A DNA stretch of 64,000 bases, taken from positions 26,198,445 to 26,262,444 of the forward strand of contig NC_133103.1 in NCBI RefSeq assembly GCF_022965805.1, written 5' to 3'. The notes below the pieces were generated by a model. It saw only the letters and a program-made list of their open reading frames with translations. It had not been told where the DNA came from and searched no databases. The position numbers were made by a program, and so were the translations under genes. This stretch comes from Primulina eburnea. Lineage: Eukaryota > Streptophyta > Magnoliopsida > Lamiales > Gesneriaceae. Positions within the stretch are counted from its first letter, which is position 1. Every line of letters begins with the position of its first letter. This document shows positions 11,352 to 22,925 of this stretch, piece after piece.

Positions 11352-12812
11352 TAGGGATGTAAATGAACCGAACTGTTCGCGAGCTTTTCGGATCTCGGCT
11401 CGTTAAAAAGCTCGTTCGGGCTCGTTCGTTAAGCTTATCGAGCCAAGCCCGGGCCTTATTTTGGGCTCGACAATTTTGTTGAGTCGAGCTTGAGATTAAT
11501 GATGTTTGGCTCGTTAGCTCGTGAACATGTTCGATAATAGGTTCGTGAGCTCAAAATTGAGATCGGCTCGTTTAGCTGGCTCGTGAGCTCGAGCTTGAGC
11601 TCGGCTCGTTTAAGTGGTTCACGAGCTCGGGCTCGAGCTCGGCTCGTTTAGGTAGATCGTGAGCTCAAATTTGAGATAATTAATGAGTTATAATATTAAA
11701 ATAATTATGTATGATAAATAATAATAAATTAAAAATTAAAAATTATATTAAAAATGTGAATGTTGTGGCAATAATGGCATATTCCCGTAACCTCATACTC
11801 ATCTATTCCAAATCCCAAACCCTATTCGGCTATTCCCGTAACTTCACATATTCCCCCTGAATCCGCGCCTTCCGACCTCCGCCCGCCGTCGCCGAGGGTC
11901 TCCGGTTGTAGCCCAGGTTTGGTCGACCATTATCGAAGCAGAAAGCGGTAGATTTGAGCGTGTATAGGTAGCGAGACCCCTTTCCCGTCCACCTCTAAAC
12001 CGCGTACGATTTCCGACGATTCTCCGTTCTTCCGTCGGCGCCGAGGGCTGAAAATCCTTGTACCGTCTGGGTCGACTTTGATTGAGGCGTGAATCGAGAA
12101 TTTGGAGATCGTATAGGTCGCGAACCCTAGCTCTGATTCTGATTTGGTTTCATCTCCAAATACAGTGAGCAAAACAATTAGAGACAAAAGTTCAAAAGTT
12201 TCAGCCTCTCAGGTGTGTTTGAATATTGCTGCTACGGCAATGAATTTAGTCTACTTAAGAAACTCATATTTGTTGGATTGTTAATGCAATGATATAAATA
12301 TCTGTTAATGCAATGATATAAATTAATTCTAGCGTATGCACTCTCACTCAGTAGAAATTAATTCTAGCATATGTAGAGACAAAAGTTCAAAAGTTTCAAT
12401 CTGTTATTGCTGATACGACAATGAATCTAGCGTATGCACTCTCACTCCTAATTAATTCTACATATGATTATACGTATATAATCTTATTATTTAAAAATAT
12501 TATGCTTGAAATTAATTATACTTTAAAGTAAATATATAAAAAAATTAAAATATTTTAATATAATAAACTGAATATCAGACATCAAAGGCAACCGACTAGA
12601 TATCTAATGTCGCCGCATAGATAAACCTTAGCATTGTGAGGTCCAAAAATACAAGACCACGTAAGTGATACAATATATAGTATCATATTATAATATGATA
12701 TGATCCAAAATTATATAGGCCCACGTAATTCATTATATTTATATATATATAAGATTCATTTATTCAAAATTCTAAAGTGTATCTTACAGAAATTACAATG
12801 TTATAACAATAG

Positions 12813-13080
12813 TAGAAAAATCGGATTTTACTTCGGCAGGCTTTACTTCGGCAATAATAAATTACGAAGTAATACATTACCAATAACTTCAGTAATAACA
12901 CAAGCGAAGTAAAATAAAATATTTTACTTCGAATGTTTAAAAACACGGGCTTCACTATATTTTTTTATTATATTTTACTTCGGCATATCAATGTTGACGA
13001 AGTAAAAAAATAAGAAAAATAAGTTCATGCTGGAGTAATAAGATGAACCGTGCGGATTAACAAAGGAAACTAAACTATAC
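12813..13080. repeat. Cluster of ACTTCGGC / CGAAGT motifs
   Basis: The motif ACTTCGGCA and its complement recur several times on both strands (12830-12860, 12866-12875, 12905-12935, 12978-13005), preceded by AGTAGAAAAATCGG. This resembles subterminal repeats of CACTA transposons (TIR commonly CACTAGTAGAAAA), but the CACTA end itself is not intact. Confidence 0.45.
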
Positions 13081-13087
13081 TGAATAT

Positions 13088-13325
13088 TTAGCGACGGTTT
13101 ATCGCTAACAAACCGTCGCTGATTTAATCAGCGACGGTATTTCAAACAATCCGTCGCTAATAGCGACGGTTTTTCAAATAATCTGTCGCTAATAGCGACG
13201 GTTTTTTCGCGCATATGCGCGCACACTTCAGCGCATATGCACGAGTGCCTCTGTTCTCGCATCGTAGCTACTGGCCTCCTCGCGCATATGCGCGCGACAG
13301 AGCGTGCATATGTGCGAGGTCTTTT
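13088..13325. repeat. AGCGACGG and CGCATATGCG repeat block
   Basis: Five or more copies of AGCGACGGTTT in both orientations (13090-13205), followed by four variants of the palindrome GCGCATATGCGC (13207, 13231, 13281 and 13303 regions). The first motif is common in CACTA-type subterminal arrays. No complete element could be delimited. Confidence 0.5.
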
Positions 13326-13879
13326 GAGCAGAAACGAGCTCACTTAACGAGCTTGTTTAACGAGCCGAACCCGAGCCAGGCTCCTTAAACAAGTAAACGA
13401 GCCATTAAAGAGCCGAGCTCGAGCCGAGCCTGAGCTTCATAACTTCCGAACGAACTGAGCCCGAGCTTCAAACCAAAGGTTCGTAACGAGCCCGAGCCGA
13501 GCCCGAGTGTGGGGACCCGAACTTAATTCAATTCTTAATCACTTTCTGGGAATAATTAATCAATTAAAATAAACAGGGTCTAAATTTTTTTAAAAAAATA
13601 CAAGAGTACGCAGCGTATGAAATAAACTTATTTCATCTACAAGATCACTATCCAGATCTAAGTACAAGTTCTGTACAGTAATAAATCATAATAATTACTG
13701 TTTCTTCACTACATCTCAAGTGATGTAACAGATCTACTCCTAAGTCCGGATCTCCACGCTAACTGTCTTCTCTCATCCTCTTCTCGACCCTGATCCAGCC
13801 CCACCTGTTGTCATGCTGTAGTATCCCGATACATAATTTGAGTTAATTATTGGATTAATTATATTTTCGGTGGGATCGG

Positions 13880-14140
13880 AAGGACCGAACCAGGTTCGGA
13901 TCGTCCGAAGAGGGTTCGGATCATCCGAAGTGGGTTCGGACCGTCCGAGACAGGTGGCTGGACACGTGGAAGGGTTCTGGACACGTGGAAGAGTTCGGAT
14001 CATCCGAAGTGGGTTCGGACCGTCCGAGACAGGTGGCTGTACTCGTGGAAGACATGCAAGATTCGGATCGTCCGATCAGGGTTCGGACCGTCCGAAGTGT
14101 GCCGGATCGGAGCGTCCGAAGTGGATCGGATCGTCCGAAC
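13880..14140 (+). repeat. Array of TTCGGATCGTCCGAA palindromes in Tekay-D U3
   Basis: About nine near-palindromes of the form TTCGGA(T/C)C(G/A)TCCGA(A/G) lie back to back immediately upstream of the TATA box. One block of about 81 bp (GGTTCGGACCGTCCGAGACA) is present twice (13929 and 14010). The same array is in the 3' LTR (19909-20169). Palindromic sites of this kind suit dimeric DNA-binding proteins; that role is inference. Confidence 0.85.
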
Positions 14141-14146
14141 GTTGGC

Positions 14147-14155
14147 TATAAATAG
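14147..14155 (+). promoter_or_regulatory. TATA box of Tekay-D 5' LTR
   Basis: TATAAATAG directly after the palindrome array. The expected transcription start is about 30 bp downstream, near 14180. The 3' LTR has the identical box at 20176-20184. Confidence 0.8.
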
Positions 14156-15181
14156 AGGCGCGAGGCTTCATTTGTGACTCGCCATTTCAGAGTGTTCCAG
14201 AGCATTTCAGTCGTTTCTGACAGGTTCTAGTCTTTTTCCGAGGTTCGGGCACTAGCGGGGAGCTACTAGTGTTGTAGCGGAGCTGTGCTCTAGTTTGGAG
14301 CTAGCGGCACCAGTGGGCTGACTGCGGACGCAGGCGTGAGTCTAGGACTGATTGTTAGGATTTGCTGGTTTGAGGTACGAAAGTACTATCCGAGATATCC
14401 TGGTCGAGTATACATCCTTATATGTGTTGCATGATTATGTGGTGCATTGATATATGTCATATGATGCATGCTATTATGTCATGTTTTATGATGCATGTTG
14501 CATTTCATGTTGAGCCGTATCTCCTTCGAGATAGCCTTTACTGTTGAGCTGTATCTCTTTCGAGATAAGCTATATCTTGTGGGGCCGCTCAGCCCTGTCT
14601 TGTCTTGTGGACGCATGGACACCGAGAGTACACAGTGGCCGACGGGTCCGGAGGGCTTCGGTGATCCGGGACATTTTAGGTACACGTCTGTTCTTGTAGT
14701 GGATGCAGTGACCCAGAGGAGTACCGCGCGGCACTATCCACTTGGCGCCTCTAGACTGAGCATATTGAGATCCTTTGTTACTCCTGTTTCTTGACTACCC
14801 TGGTATCATATCATAGCATGTGCATTTCATATAGGTTTGTATACTCATGCTTTTGTACTGGGCGTTCTTATTGCTCATGTCCTCGGTTTTATTTATCTTG
14901 GACACCCCATTCCCACGGGGCAGGCCTCAGGTTGGATGGCTCAGGAGGAGGAGGAGGAGGACGTTGAGTAGCCGGTGGAGTTATTTATTCAGTACTCTTT
15001 GATTCGATATGGTTGTACCGTATACTTTCTTTTCATTCTGAGTTGTTATGGATTTTCGATGGGGTTGTATAACTATCATTTGTTGACCTTTTCCGCTATT
15101 ATCTCTGATTGTTATTAATTAAGTTAATTGCATGCTTAGTTCTTGATTAGTAGGTGATTCTGGAACGGGTCACTACATTTA

Positions 15182-15193
15182 TGGTATCAGAGC
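15182..15193 (+). other. Tekay-D primer-binding site (initiator Met tRNA)
   Basis: TGGTATCAGAGC starts four bases after the LTR end, complementary to the 3' end of plant initiator Met tRNA. Confidence 0.92.
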
Positions 15194-15275
15194 ATGCTTA
15201 CGATTTTGGGATATAGATTCTGTTTTGGGATTTTCGTTGACCATTTTACCATTTTCCCCATTCTATCTTGTAGCG

Positions 15276-18200
15276 ATGGCTGACCACTTTGGTGATGAGA
15301 GTAGTCAGGGAAGTGTAGGTCGTTGGGGTGACCAGGACGATCGTAGGCGTCATCGTGAACATCGTCATCGTCGGGATGGTCCTAGGCGTTTTGATTTGCA
15401 CCGTTTCATTCAGATGGGGCCTAAGCCTTTAGTCGGCGGTGAGACTCCCGATGATGCTGAGGATTGGTTAGAGCGCATGGAGAGTTGTTTCCGTGCATTC
15501 CAGTGCACCGAGGAGCAGAGGATGGAGACCCTTAGTTTTCTTCTCGAGGGCCGTGCGCGCAAGTGGTGGCGATCGACTTCTGCGCCGATAGTCCAGTCTC
15601 AGGGTAGGGTGATCTGGGCCGATTTTCGTGCAGCTTTCATGCAGCTGTATTTTCCTCCAGCCCTTCGCCAGGCAAAGACGATTGAGCTCCTGAATCTTAA
15701 GCAGGGGAGTATGTCTGTTGATGAATATCAGCAGAAGTTCTTCGAGTTGTTACCCTTTGCTCCTCATATCAGTGGCAGTTCTGAGGCCAAGTATGACCAT
15801 TTCCTCCAGGGTCTTAACCAGGAGATTTTTGATCGAGTCACTGTCTGTGATAATCCTACTTCTTATGATGGGTTAGTGAACCGGTGTCGCCAGGCAGAGA
15901 TCAGTCTCCAGCGTGGTAGGGCTATTCTTTCTTCTAGACCTCCGAGTACTTTAAGCCCTCGATCTCAGTCTTTCAAGAAATCTGGTTCTTCTTCTTCTGG
16001 ATCTGGATCACGGTCTAGCGGTGTTTTCCGCTTTGGTAAGAAGAAGGTTTCTTGTGTGCATTGTGGGAAGAACCATCCATCGGAGCAATGCCGATCAGCC
16101 GCGGGAGCTTGTTTTCAGTGCGGAGAGATGGGTCATCTCAAGAAGAATTGTCCTCAGTTGCGAGGTGGAGCAGGATCTGGTTCCGGATCTCAGACGACTG
16201 TTCAGCAGAGGAGGCAGGGTCAGGCAGTGGGTAGTTCAAATCTTCGACCTCGTGCCCAAGGTCAGGTTTTTGCGCTGAACCAGGATCAGGCTGCAGATGA
16301 GACAGAGAGAGTCATAGCAGGTACTTTTCGTTTATGCGGTATTCCTGCTGTTGTTCTTATTGATACCGGAGCATCACATTCATTCATTTCTGCACGATTT
16401 GTTAAGCGTCATAAGTTACCGTATGTTTCTCTAGACGTCATTCTTTCCGTTTCTACCCCGATGGGTCATTCGGTGTTAGCGAAGCGTCTAGTGATGGGTT
16501 GTCCCTTAGATTTTGAGGGTAACGAATTGATTGCGAATCTTATGATCTTGGAGATGGAAGATTTTGATTGTATTCTAGGTATAGACCTATTGACTACCTA
16601 CCGAGCTACCGTGGATTGTTACCAGAAGCTTGTTCAGTTTCGTACGACTGAGAGCTCTAGTTGGTTTTTCTATGGTGAGGGAGCGCGACCTCCGATGCCA
16701 GTGGTATCTGCTCTGAAAGCCTGTCGTGCTTTAGAGGCGGGCGGGGAAGGCTACCTCATCTATGCGATTGATTCCTCCACAGGTAGTGTTGGTATAGATG
16801 ATATTCCAGTGGTTTGTGAATTTCCTGATGTTTTTCCAGATGAGATTCCTGGTTTTCCTCCGGTTAGAGAGGTGGAATTTGGCATTGAGTTAATGCCAGG
16901 GACTGCACCGATTTCTCGTGCCCCCTATCATCTTGCTCCGTCAGAGATGAGAGAATTGAAGCAGCAATTGCAGGATCTTCTTGATAAAGGTTATATTCGC
17001 CCGAGTGTTTCACCTTGGGGAGCTCCAGTCTTGTTTGTCAAGAAGAAAGATGGATCTATGCGATTGTACATTGATTATCGCCAGCTGAATCGAGTGACGA
17101 TCAAAAACAAGTATCCATTACCTCGTATCGATGATTTGTTCGATCAGCTTCAGGGTACCTCTGTTTACTCCAAGATTGACTTGCGATCGGGTTATCATCA
17201 GATGAGAGTTAGAGATGATGATATTTCCAAGACTGCATTTCGTACTCGATATGGGCATTACGAGTTTCTAGTTATGCCATTTGGATTGACGAATGCGCCA
17301 GCAGTGTTCATGGATCTGATGAACCGAGTCTTTCGGGATTTTCTAGATCAGTTTGTTGTGGTTTTCATCGACGATATCTTGATTTATTCTCACAGTGTGG
17401 AAGAGCATATCCAGCACTTGAGGATTGTGTTGCAGATTCTTTGCGAGAAGCAATTGTATGCTAAGCTGAGTAAGTGCGAGTTCTGGATTGATCGTGTAGT
17501 ATTCCTTGGTCATGTGATTTCCAAGGAAGGAATTTCTGTGGATCCCAGCAAGATTGAGGCAGTGCTGAATTGGTCACGTCCTACGACGGTGGCTGAGATC
17601 CGTAGTTTTCTAGCTCTGGCAGGGTATTATCGTCGCTTCATCGTGAATTTCTCTCAGGTAGCTAGACCATTGACGCAACTTACTCGGAAGGATGTTCCAT
17701 TTGAGTGGTCATCTGAGTGCGAAGATAGTTTCAGAGAGCTTCGTCGACTTCTGACTTCTGCACCTGTTTTGGCGTTACCGTCAGGATCTGATGGTTTCAG
17801 TGTTTACACCGATGCTTCTTTTCAAGGCTTAGGGTGTGTGTTGACGCAGAATGATCATGTGATCGCTTACGCATCCAGGCAGTTGAAACCTCACGAGGAA
17901 AAGTATCCTATTCATGATCTAGAATTAGCTTCTATTGTGTTTGCGCTAAAAATCTGGCGTCATTACTTGTAAGGGGTTAAGTTTGAAATTTTTACTGATC
18001 ATAAGAGTCTGAAGTATCTGTTCACTCAGGCTGAGTTGAACATGAGACAACGTCGTTGGATGGATCTACTTAAAGATTATGATTGCGAGATCAAATACCA
18101 TCCAGGTTCTGCGAATCTCACAGCCGATGCTCTTAGTCGCAAGGTGAGAGCCTCTGCACTTCAGACCAGTGCTATGATTAGTACTATCCAGGATTGTTGT

Positions 18201-19694
18201 TCGTTGGGATTTAATTTCAAACATCGGAAAGGTATGGAGAGCATTCGTGTTGCTACCATTTTATCTGAGCCAATTTTGTTCGCTCGGATTCGAGATGCTC
18301 AGATGTCTGATCTCAAGACTCAGAGATTAGCTCGGTTGGCTGGTGGAGATAGTAATTTCCATTATCAGTCTAATGGTCTTCTGTGTTTGTCTAATCGGGT
18401 TGTAGTACCAGAGGATGATACTTTGAGGGAAGAGATCTTATCTCAGGCCCATCGAAGCAAGTTGAGTGTTCATCCGGGAAGCAATAAGATGTATAAAGAT
18501 TTGAGGACACGATTTTGGTGGAAAGGGATGAAGCGCAGCGTTTATCAGTTTGTTTCCAAGTGTCTTGTTTGTCAGCAGGTTAAGGCAGAGCACCGTCGAC
18601 CGGGAGGATTATTGCTGAACTTACCTATTCCTGAATGGAAGTGGGAGCATATCGCGATGGACTTCATTACTCACTTACCATTGTCTTCGAGGAATAGTGA
18701 TGCTATTTGGGTAGTGGTGGATCGACTCACCAAATCTGCTCATTTTCTGCCATATAACCGTGATTTCACTTTCGATCGTATGGCTCGATTGTACATTCAA
18801 GAGATTGTACGTTTGCATGGGGTGCCAGTCAGTATTGTTAGTGACAGAGATCCTCGTTTTACCTCACGATTTTGGGGTAGTTTCCAGTCGGCATTGGGTA
18901 CTTCACTAAGTTTGAGTACGGCTTATCATCCAGAGACCGACGGTCAGACAGAGAGGACTATCCGTACACTTGAGGATATGATTCGAGCTTGTGTTATGGA
19001 TTTCGGACCCGCTTGGCAGGATCATTTGCCTTTGATTGAGTTCGCGTACAACAACAGCTATCATCGTAGTATTGGTATGGCACCATTTGAGGCGTTGTAT
19101 GGGCGACGTTGTCGTACTCCATTATTCTGGGACGAAGTTGGGGAACGACATGTTGAGGGACCGGAGTTAGTCCAGCAGGCTATTGATAAAGTTGCAATAA
19201 TCAAGAAACGGATTAAGATCGCTCAGGATCGACAGGCTAGTTATGCGAACACCAAGCGGCGACCTCTTTATTTTCAGCCAGGTGAGAAAGTGTTTCTCCG
19301 AGTTTCGCCTTTTCGCAGGATTTTGAGATTTGGTCTCAAGGGTATGCTGTCTCCGAGATTTATTGGTCCATTTGAAATATTGGAAAGCGTGGGAGATTTG
19401 GCTTACAGACTTGCATTGCCGCCGTACCTATCAAGTATTCATGATGTGTTCCACGTATCTTTGTTGAGACGATACATAGCAGATGAGTCTCACATCTTGC
19501 ATTCCTCTGAAGTTCAACTAAATTCGGATTTGTCTTACGTGGAACGACCAGTGCGGATCCTCGATCGCAAAGACAAGGTGTTGCGGAATAAGATCATTCC
19601 TCTTGTCTTAGTTCAGTGGCAGCGCAGAGGCACTGAAGAAGCCACTTGGGAGCTAGAGAGTCGTATGCGTTCGGAGCATCCAGAGCTCTTTTGA
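15276..19694 (+). pseudogene. Tekay-D gag-pol-chromodomain polyprotein with one stop codon
   Basis: The start MADHFGDE at 15276 fits better than the upstream Met at 15225. One frame runs 1472 residues if the TAA at 17970-17972 is read through. Order: gag; two zinc knuckles ([27 protein letters not shown], residues about 259-293); protease DTGASHSF (about 363); reverse transcriptase with FIDDILIY (about 697); RNase H ([10 protein letters not shown]); integrase HHCC finger (CLVCQQ) and D-D-E core ([30 protein letters not shown]); chromodomain ([21 protein letters not shown]). The stop splits RNase H at [16 protein letters not shown], where relatives carry tyrosine. The product would form particles, copy the RNA and target chromatin. 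Confidence 0.93.
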
Positions 19695-19832
19695 GTTATG
19701 CTTTGTATATGTTTGTGTTTTCAGTTGTAATCGAAATATCAGTTGTATTCAACAACCATTGAGATGTAATAACAATGTTGTTATTCCGTTTTGTTCATCC
19801 TATAAACCTGATTTCGAGGACGAAATCTTTTT

Positions 19833-19845
19833 AAGGGGGGGAGAA
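19833..19845 (+). other. Tekay-D polypurine tract
   Basis: AAGGGGGGGAGAA abuts the 3' LTR and primes plus-strand DNA synthesis in this class of elements. Confidence 0.9.
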
Positions 19846-21206
19846 TGTAGTATCCCGATACCTAATTTGAGTTAATTATTGGATTAATTATATTTTCGGT
19901 GGGATCGGAAGGACCGAACCAGGTTCGGATCGTCCGAAGAGGGTTCGGATCATCCGAAGTGGGTTCGGACCGTCCGAGACAGGTGGCTGGACACGTGGAA
20001 GGGTTCTGGACACGTGGAAGAGTTCGGATCATCCGAAGTGGGTTCGGACCGTCCGAGACAGGTGGCTGTACTCGTGGAAGACATGCAAGATTCGGATCGT
20101 CCGATCAGGGTTCGGACCGTCCGAAGTGTGCCGGATCGGAGCGTCCGAAGTGGATCGGATCGTCCGAACGTTGGCTATAAATAGAGGCGCGAGGCTTCAT
20201 TTGTGACTCGCCATTTCAGAGTGTTCCAGAGCATTTCAGTCGTTTCTGACAGGTTCTAGTCTTTTTCCGAGGTTCGGGCACTAGCGGGGAGCTACTAGTG
20301 TTGTAGCGGAGCTGTGCTCTAGTTTGGAGCTAGCGGCACCAGTGGGCTGACTGCGGACGCAGGCGTGAGTCTAGGACTGATTGTTAGGATTTGCTGGTTT
20401 GAGGTACGAAAGTACTATCCGAGATATCCTGGTCGAGTATACATCCTTATATGTGTTGCATGATTATGTGGTGCATTGATATATGTCATATGATGCATGC
20501 TATTATGTCATGTTTTATGATGCATGTTGCATTTCATGTTGAGCCGTATCTCCTTCGAGATAGCCTTTACTGTTGAGCTGTATCTCTTTCGAGATAAGCT
20601 ATATCTTGTGGGGCCGCTCAGCCCTGTCTTGTCTTGTGGACGCATGGACACCGAGAGTACACAATGGCCGACGGGTCCGGAGGGCTTCGGTGATCCGGGA
20701 CATTTTAGGTCCACGTCTGTTCTTGTAGTGGATGCAGTGACCCAGAGGAGTACCGCGCGGCACTATCCACTTGGCGCCTCTAGACTGAGCATATTGAGAT
20801 CCTTTGTTACTCCTGTTTCTTGACTACCTTGGTATCATATCATAGCATGTGCATTTCATATAGGTTTGTATACTCATGCTTTTGTACTGGGCGTTCTTAT
20901 TGCTCATGTCCTCGGTTTTGTTTATCTTGGACACCCCATTCCCACGGTGCAGGCCTCAGGTTGGATGGCTCAGGAGGAGGAGGAGGAGGACGTTGAGTAG
21001 CCGGTGGAGTTATTTATTCAGTACTCTTTGATTCGATATGGTTGTACCGTATACTTTCTTTTCATTCTGAGTTGTTATGGATTTTCGATGGGGTTGTATA
21101 ACTATCATTTGTTGACCTTTTCCGCTATTATCTCTGATTGTTATTAATTAAGTTAATTGCATGCTTAGTTCTTGATTAGTAGGTGATTCTGGAACGGGTC
21201 ACTACA
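19846..21206 (+). repeat. Tekay-D 3' LTR (1361 bp)
   Basis: Same length as the 5' LTR and nearly identical, with the palindrome array, TATA box and end ACTACA. Followed by the TSD CATGC. Confidence 0.95.
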
Positions 21207-21541
21207 CATGCACACCTACAAAACAAGACAACAGTCGGATAACTCCGGTGAGAATAAATCCCAGTATAAACAATGTACACATGCAATCATATAAAACATA
21301 TACAAAAGCATATAATAAATATTCATAATATGTATCAAATCAGAAACATAAATCAATATCAAGCAATGAATCACACTCAGACTCAGACTCGACTCAAACA
21401 ACGCTTCGTCTCAGACTCGACTCAATTCTAACCTAGGGATCCCGATATCTGGATATTGATAATTATATTGAATCTCAGTCGATAGGAATGAATCAATCCC
21501 TAAACGACATCGATATAATTGATATATCCAGTGTCTGGGCG

Positions 21542-21729
21542 AAACAGCCGCATAATTGACGAATCAGTCAAGAATTAAGCGAATCAGCCAATAACTAGAC
21601 GAATCAGCCAGTAATTAAGCGAATCAGCCAAAGTTTAGACGAATCAGTCAATAACTAGACGAATCAGCCAATAACCAGACGAATCAGCCGGTGACTAGGC
21701 GAATCAGCCTATGACTCAACGACTCAGTA
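21542..21729. repeat. ~20-bp tandem repeat in solo LTR S3
   Basis: About ten imperfect copies of GACGAATCAGCCAATAACTA. Units vary at a few bases (CAGTCA/CAGCCA, TAGAC/TAAGC). No coding potential. Confidence 0.85.
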
Positions 21730-22443
21730 GACAATACATGTAGTGGCTACAAATCAATAGACTACAAACATCAATCTCATCAATTACAAATATCAATGTA
21801 ATAAACTAAGTATGTGATTTAGGGAAACTCGAGTCAAACATCACTCGAGTTGTACAATCCCGACACAACATTAATTTATACATTTCTTTCTGATACTCTG
21901 ACTCTGTTGAAGCCTCGAACTCAAAGCCTGTTAATACTCAATCTGACAATAACAATATTGAGGGTACGGTATCAATACACCACTCAATCAATACTGGATA
22001 TAATAAGAATTCACTCAAATTCTGTTCCAACAACATAACGTTATAATTTCAATATATTCAGCATTACCATATCAGTTAGATATTAATTCTAACATCTCAT
22101 ATTCGATAACAAGTCGATTCTGATATCAAATCTCAATCAACGGAACTCCAAAAATCATAACAATTCCATATGGTATCTGTTTCTCAATCCAGTTTTAATT
22201 ATACGATGTCTCTCATGCCAAAAACATCATATATGAATCATATCAGATTCTGACAATACCATAATTTCAAAACATATCAAAATGTAGCAAAACTTACGTC
22301 CAGTTGTAGCCTACGTCGATAGGAACTCAATACCAAAGTCGGATTCAAAATCGGACGGGCGGATTTCTCACAACCTTCCTCGGCCCTTTTCTCGATTTCT
22401 CTCGGAATTCCCGTTGCTTCTTCTGAATTACTAAAAGGAGATG

Positions 22444-22444
<1 letters not shown>

Positions 22445-22495
<51 letters not shown>
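22445..22495. repeat. (TA)n microsatellite in S3
   Basis: About 25 uninterrupted TA units. On the minus strand this lies just downstream of the GC dyads, the place occupied by the TATA box in the related LTR S2. Confidence 0.95.
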
Positions 22496-22498
<3 letters not shown>

Positions 22499-22540
22499 AT
22501 GCATCTCAGACCAGGTGGCTCGTTCTTCTTGTTGCACGTC

Positions 22541-22755
22541 TCGCGCTCGGGCGGTCATGAATTTCCGCCCGGGCGCTTGCTCGGCGCTCGGGCGGTTAAA
22601 ACTTACCGCCCGGGCGCGGAAGACTCTGTCCTCACGATTATTCATAGGCGCTCGGGCGGTCAAAAACTACCGCCCGGGCGCCACATCTTCTGCCCGAAGC
22701 CTACCTTATTGAACATTGGCGCTCGGGCGGTCATTTTCTACCGCTCGGGCGCCAA
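22541..22755 (-). repeat. Four GC-rich dyads in S3
   Basis: Four inverted repeats with arms GCTCGGGCGGT and ACCGCCCGGGCGC (variants), starting at 22545, 22586, 22650 and 22721, so spaced 41, 64 and 71 bp. The loop bases differ between copies while the arms are kept. Confidence 0.88.
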
Positions 22756-22925
22756 TAGTTCTGTCCAAAAATGGCATCTTTCATATGCTTTGGCCAATCT
22801 AGTCTCAAACTAACACGTTTATAATCATATCAGTTCAAAATCAATAATCTCATATTAGAAAAAATCAAAATCTCGGGCATTACACCAAGCCTGATAATGT
22901 TCGGCTCGGCTCATTTACATTCCTA

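Larger units (their letters stand above)
11753..13395. other. Extra internal segment of hAT-1, partly gene-like
   Basis: The short copy hAT-2 jumps from one subterminal arm to the other, so this stretch is specific to hAT-1. Part of it (about 11810-12140) is GC-richer and looks like a captured or ancestral 5' region (CGCCCGCCGTCGCCGAGG-type codons), but the only ORF there (11930-12187, minus, 85 residues) has no recognisable domain. AT-rich sequence with short direct repeats follows (12276-12450). It could be captured host DNA or a remnant of the autonomous parent. Confidence 0.6.
13817..15177 (+). repeat. Tekay-D 5' LTR (1361 bp)
   Basis: Begins TGTAGTATCCCGATAC and ends GGTCACTACA. It contains the dyad array (13880-14140), a TATA box at 14147 and, further in, a GA/GGA-rich stretch (14943-14965). 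Confidence 0.95.
13817..21206 (+). mobile_element. Tekay-D: near-intact chromovirus (Ty3/Gypsy)
   Basis: A complete 7390-bp element with TSD CATGC at 13812-13816 and 21207-21211, two 1361-bp LTRs, an initiator-Met primer-binding site, gag-pol with a C-terminal chromodomain, and a polypurine tract. I count about six differences between the LTRs by eye (for example 13841, 14633, 14683 and 14936 against their partners), implying a recent insertion. The single coding defect seen is a TAA at 17970-17972. The chromodomain and the Met primer point to the Tekay (Del) branch. Confidence 0.95.
13508..22884 (-). mobile_element. Solo LTR S3 inside hAT-1, interrupted by Tekay-D
   Basis: Plus-strand ends TGTGGGGACCCG and GGGCATTACA (TG...CA), flanked by CCGAG (13503-13507) and CCAAG (22885-22889), a 5-bp TSD with one change. 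With Tekay-D and its TSD removed the LTR is 1982 bp, nearly the length of S2 (1980 bp), and it shares the TGTAATGCCCG end and GC dyads on the minus strand. The same family in the minus orientation is likely. No coding interior. Confidence 0.88.
11352..22925. mobile_element. hAT-1 DNA transposon (non-autonomous), interrupted
   Basis: The ends are TAGGGATGTAAATGA and ...ATTTACATTCCTA, an imperfect terminal inverted repeat of hAT (Ac/Ds) type, flanked by the perfect 8-bp duplication CATCTCAT at 11344-11351 and 22926-22933. Without the nested LTR elements it is about 2.19 kb. The subterminal arms (11352-11700 and 13330-13507 plus 22890-22925) are rich in GAGCTCGGCTCG-like motifs. No transposase ORF is visible, so it depends on an enzyme from elsewhere. 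A second, shorter copy starts at 48447. Confidence 0.92.

Noticed and set aside
11930..12187. 85-residue ORF in hAT-1 as a captured host exon.
   Set aside because: No recognisable domain or splice structure. Kept only as a gene-like composition note.
13870..14151. 93-residue ORF repeated identically at 19899-20180.
   Set aside because: It is the palindrome array of the Tekay-D LTR read as protein; it ends where the TATA box lies.
14495..14794. 99-residue ORF present in both Tekay-D LTRs.
   Set aside because: Duplication is due to the LTRs and both strands are open here. Nothing supports translation.
15182..15193. tRNA-like match TGGTATCAGAGC (also at 26033 and 63344).
   Set aside because: These are primer-binding sites complementary to the Met tRNA 3' end, not tRNA genes.
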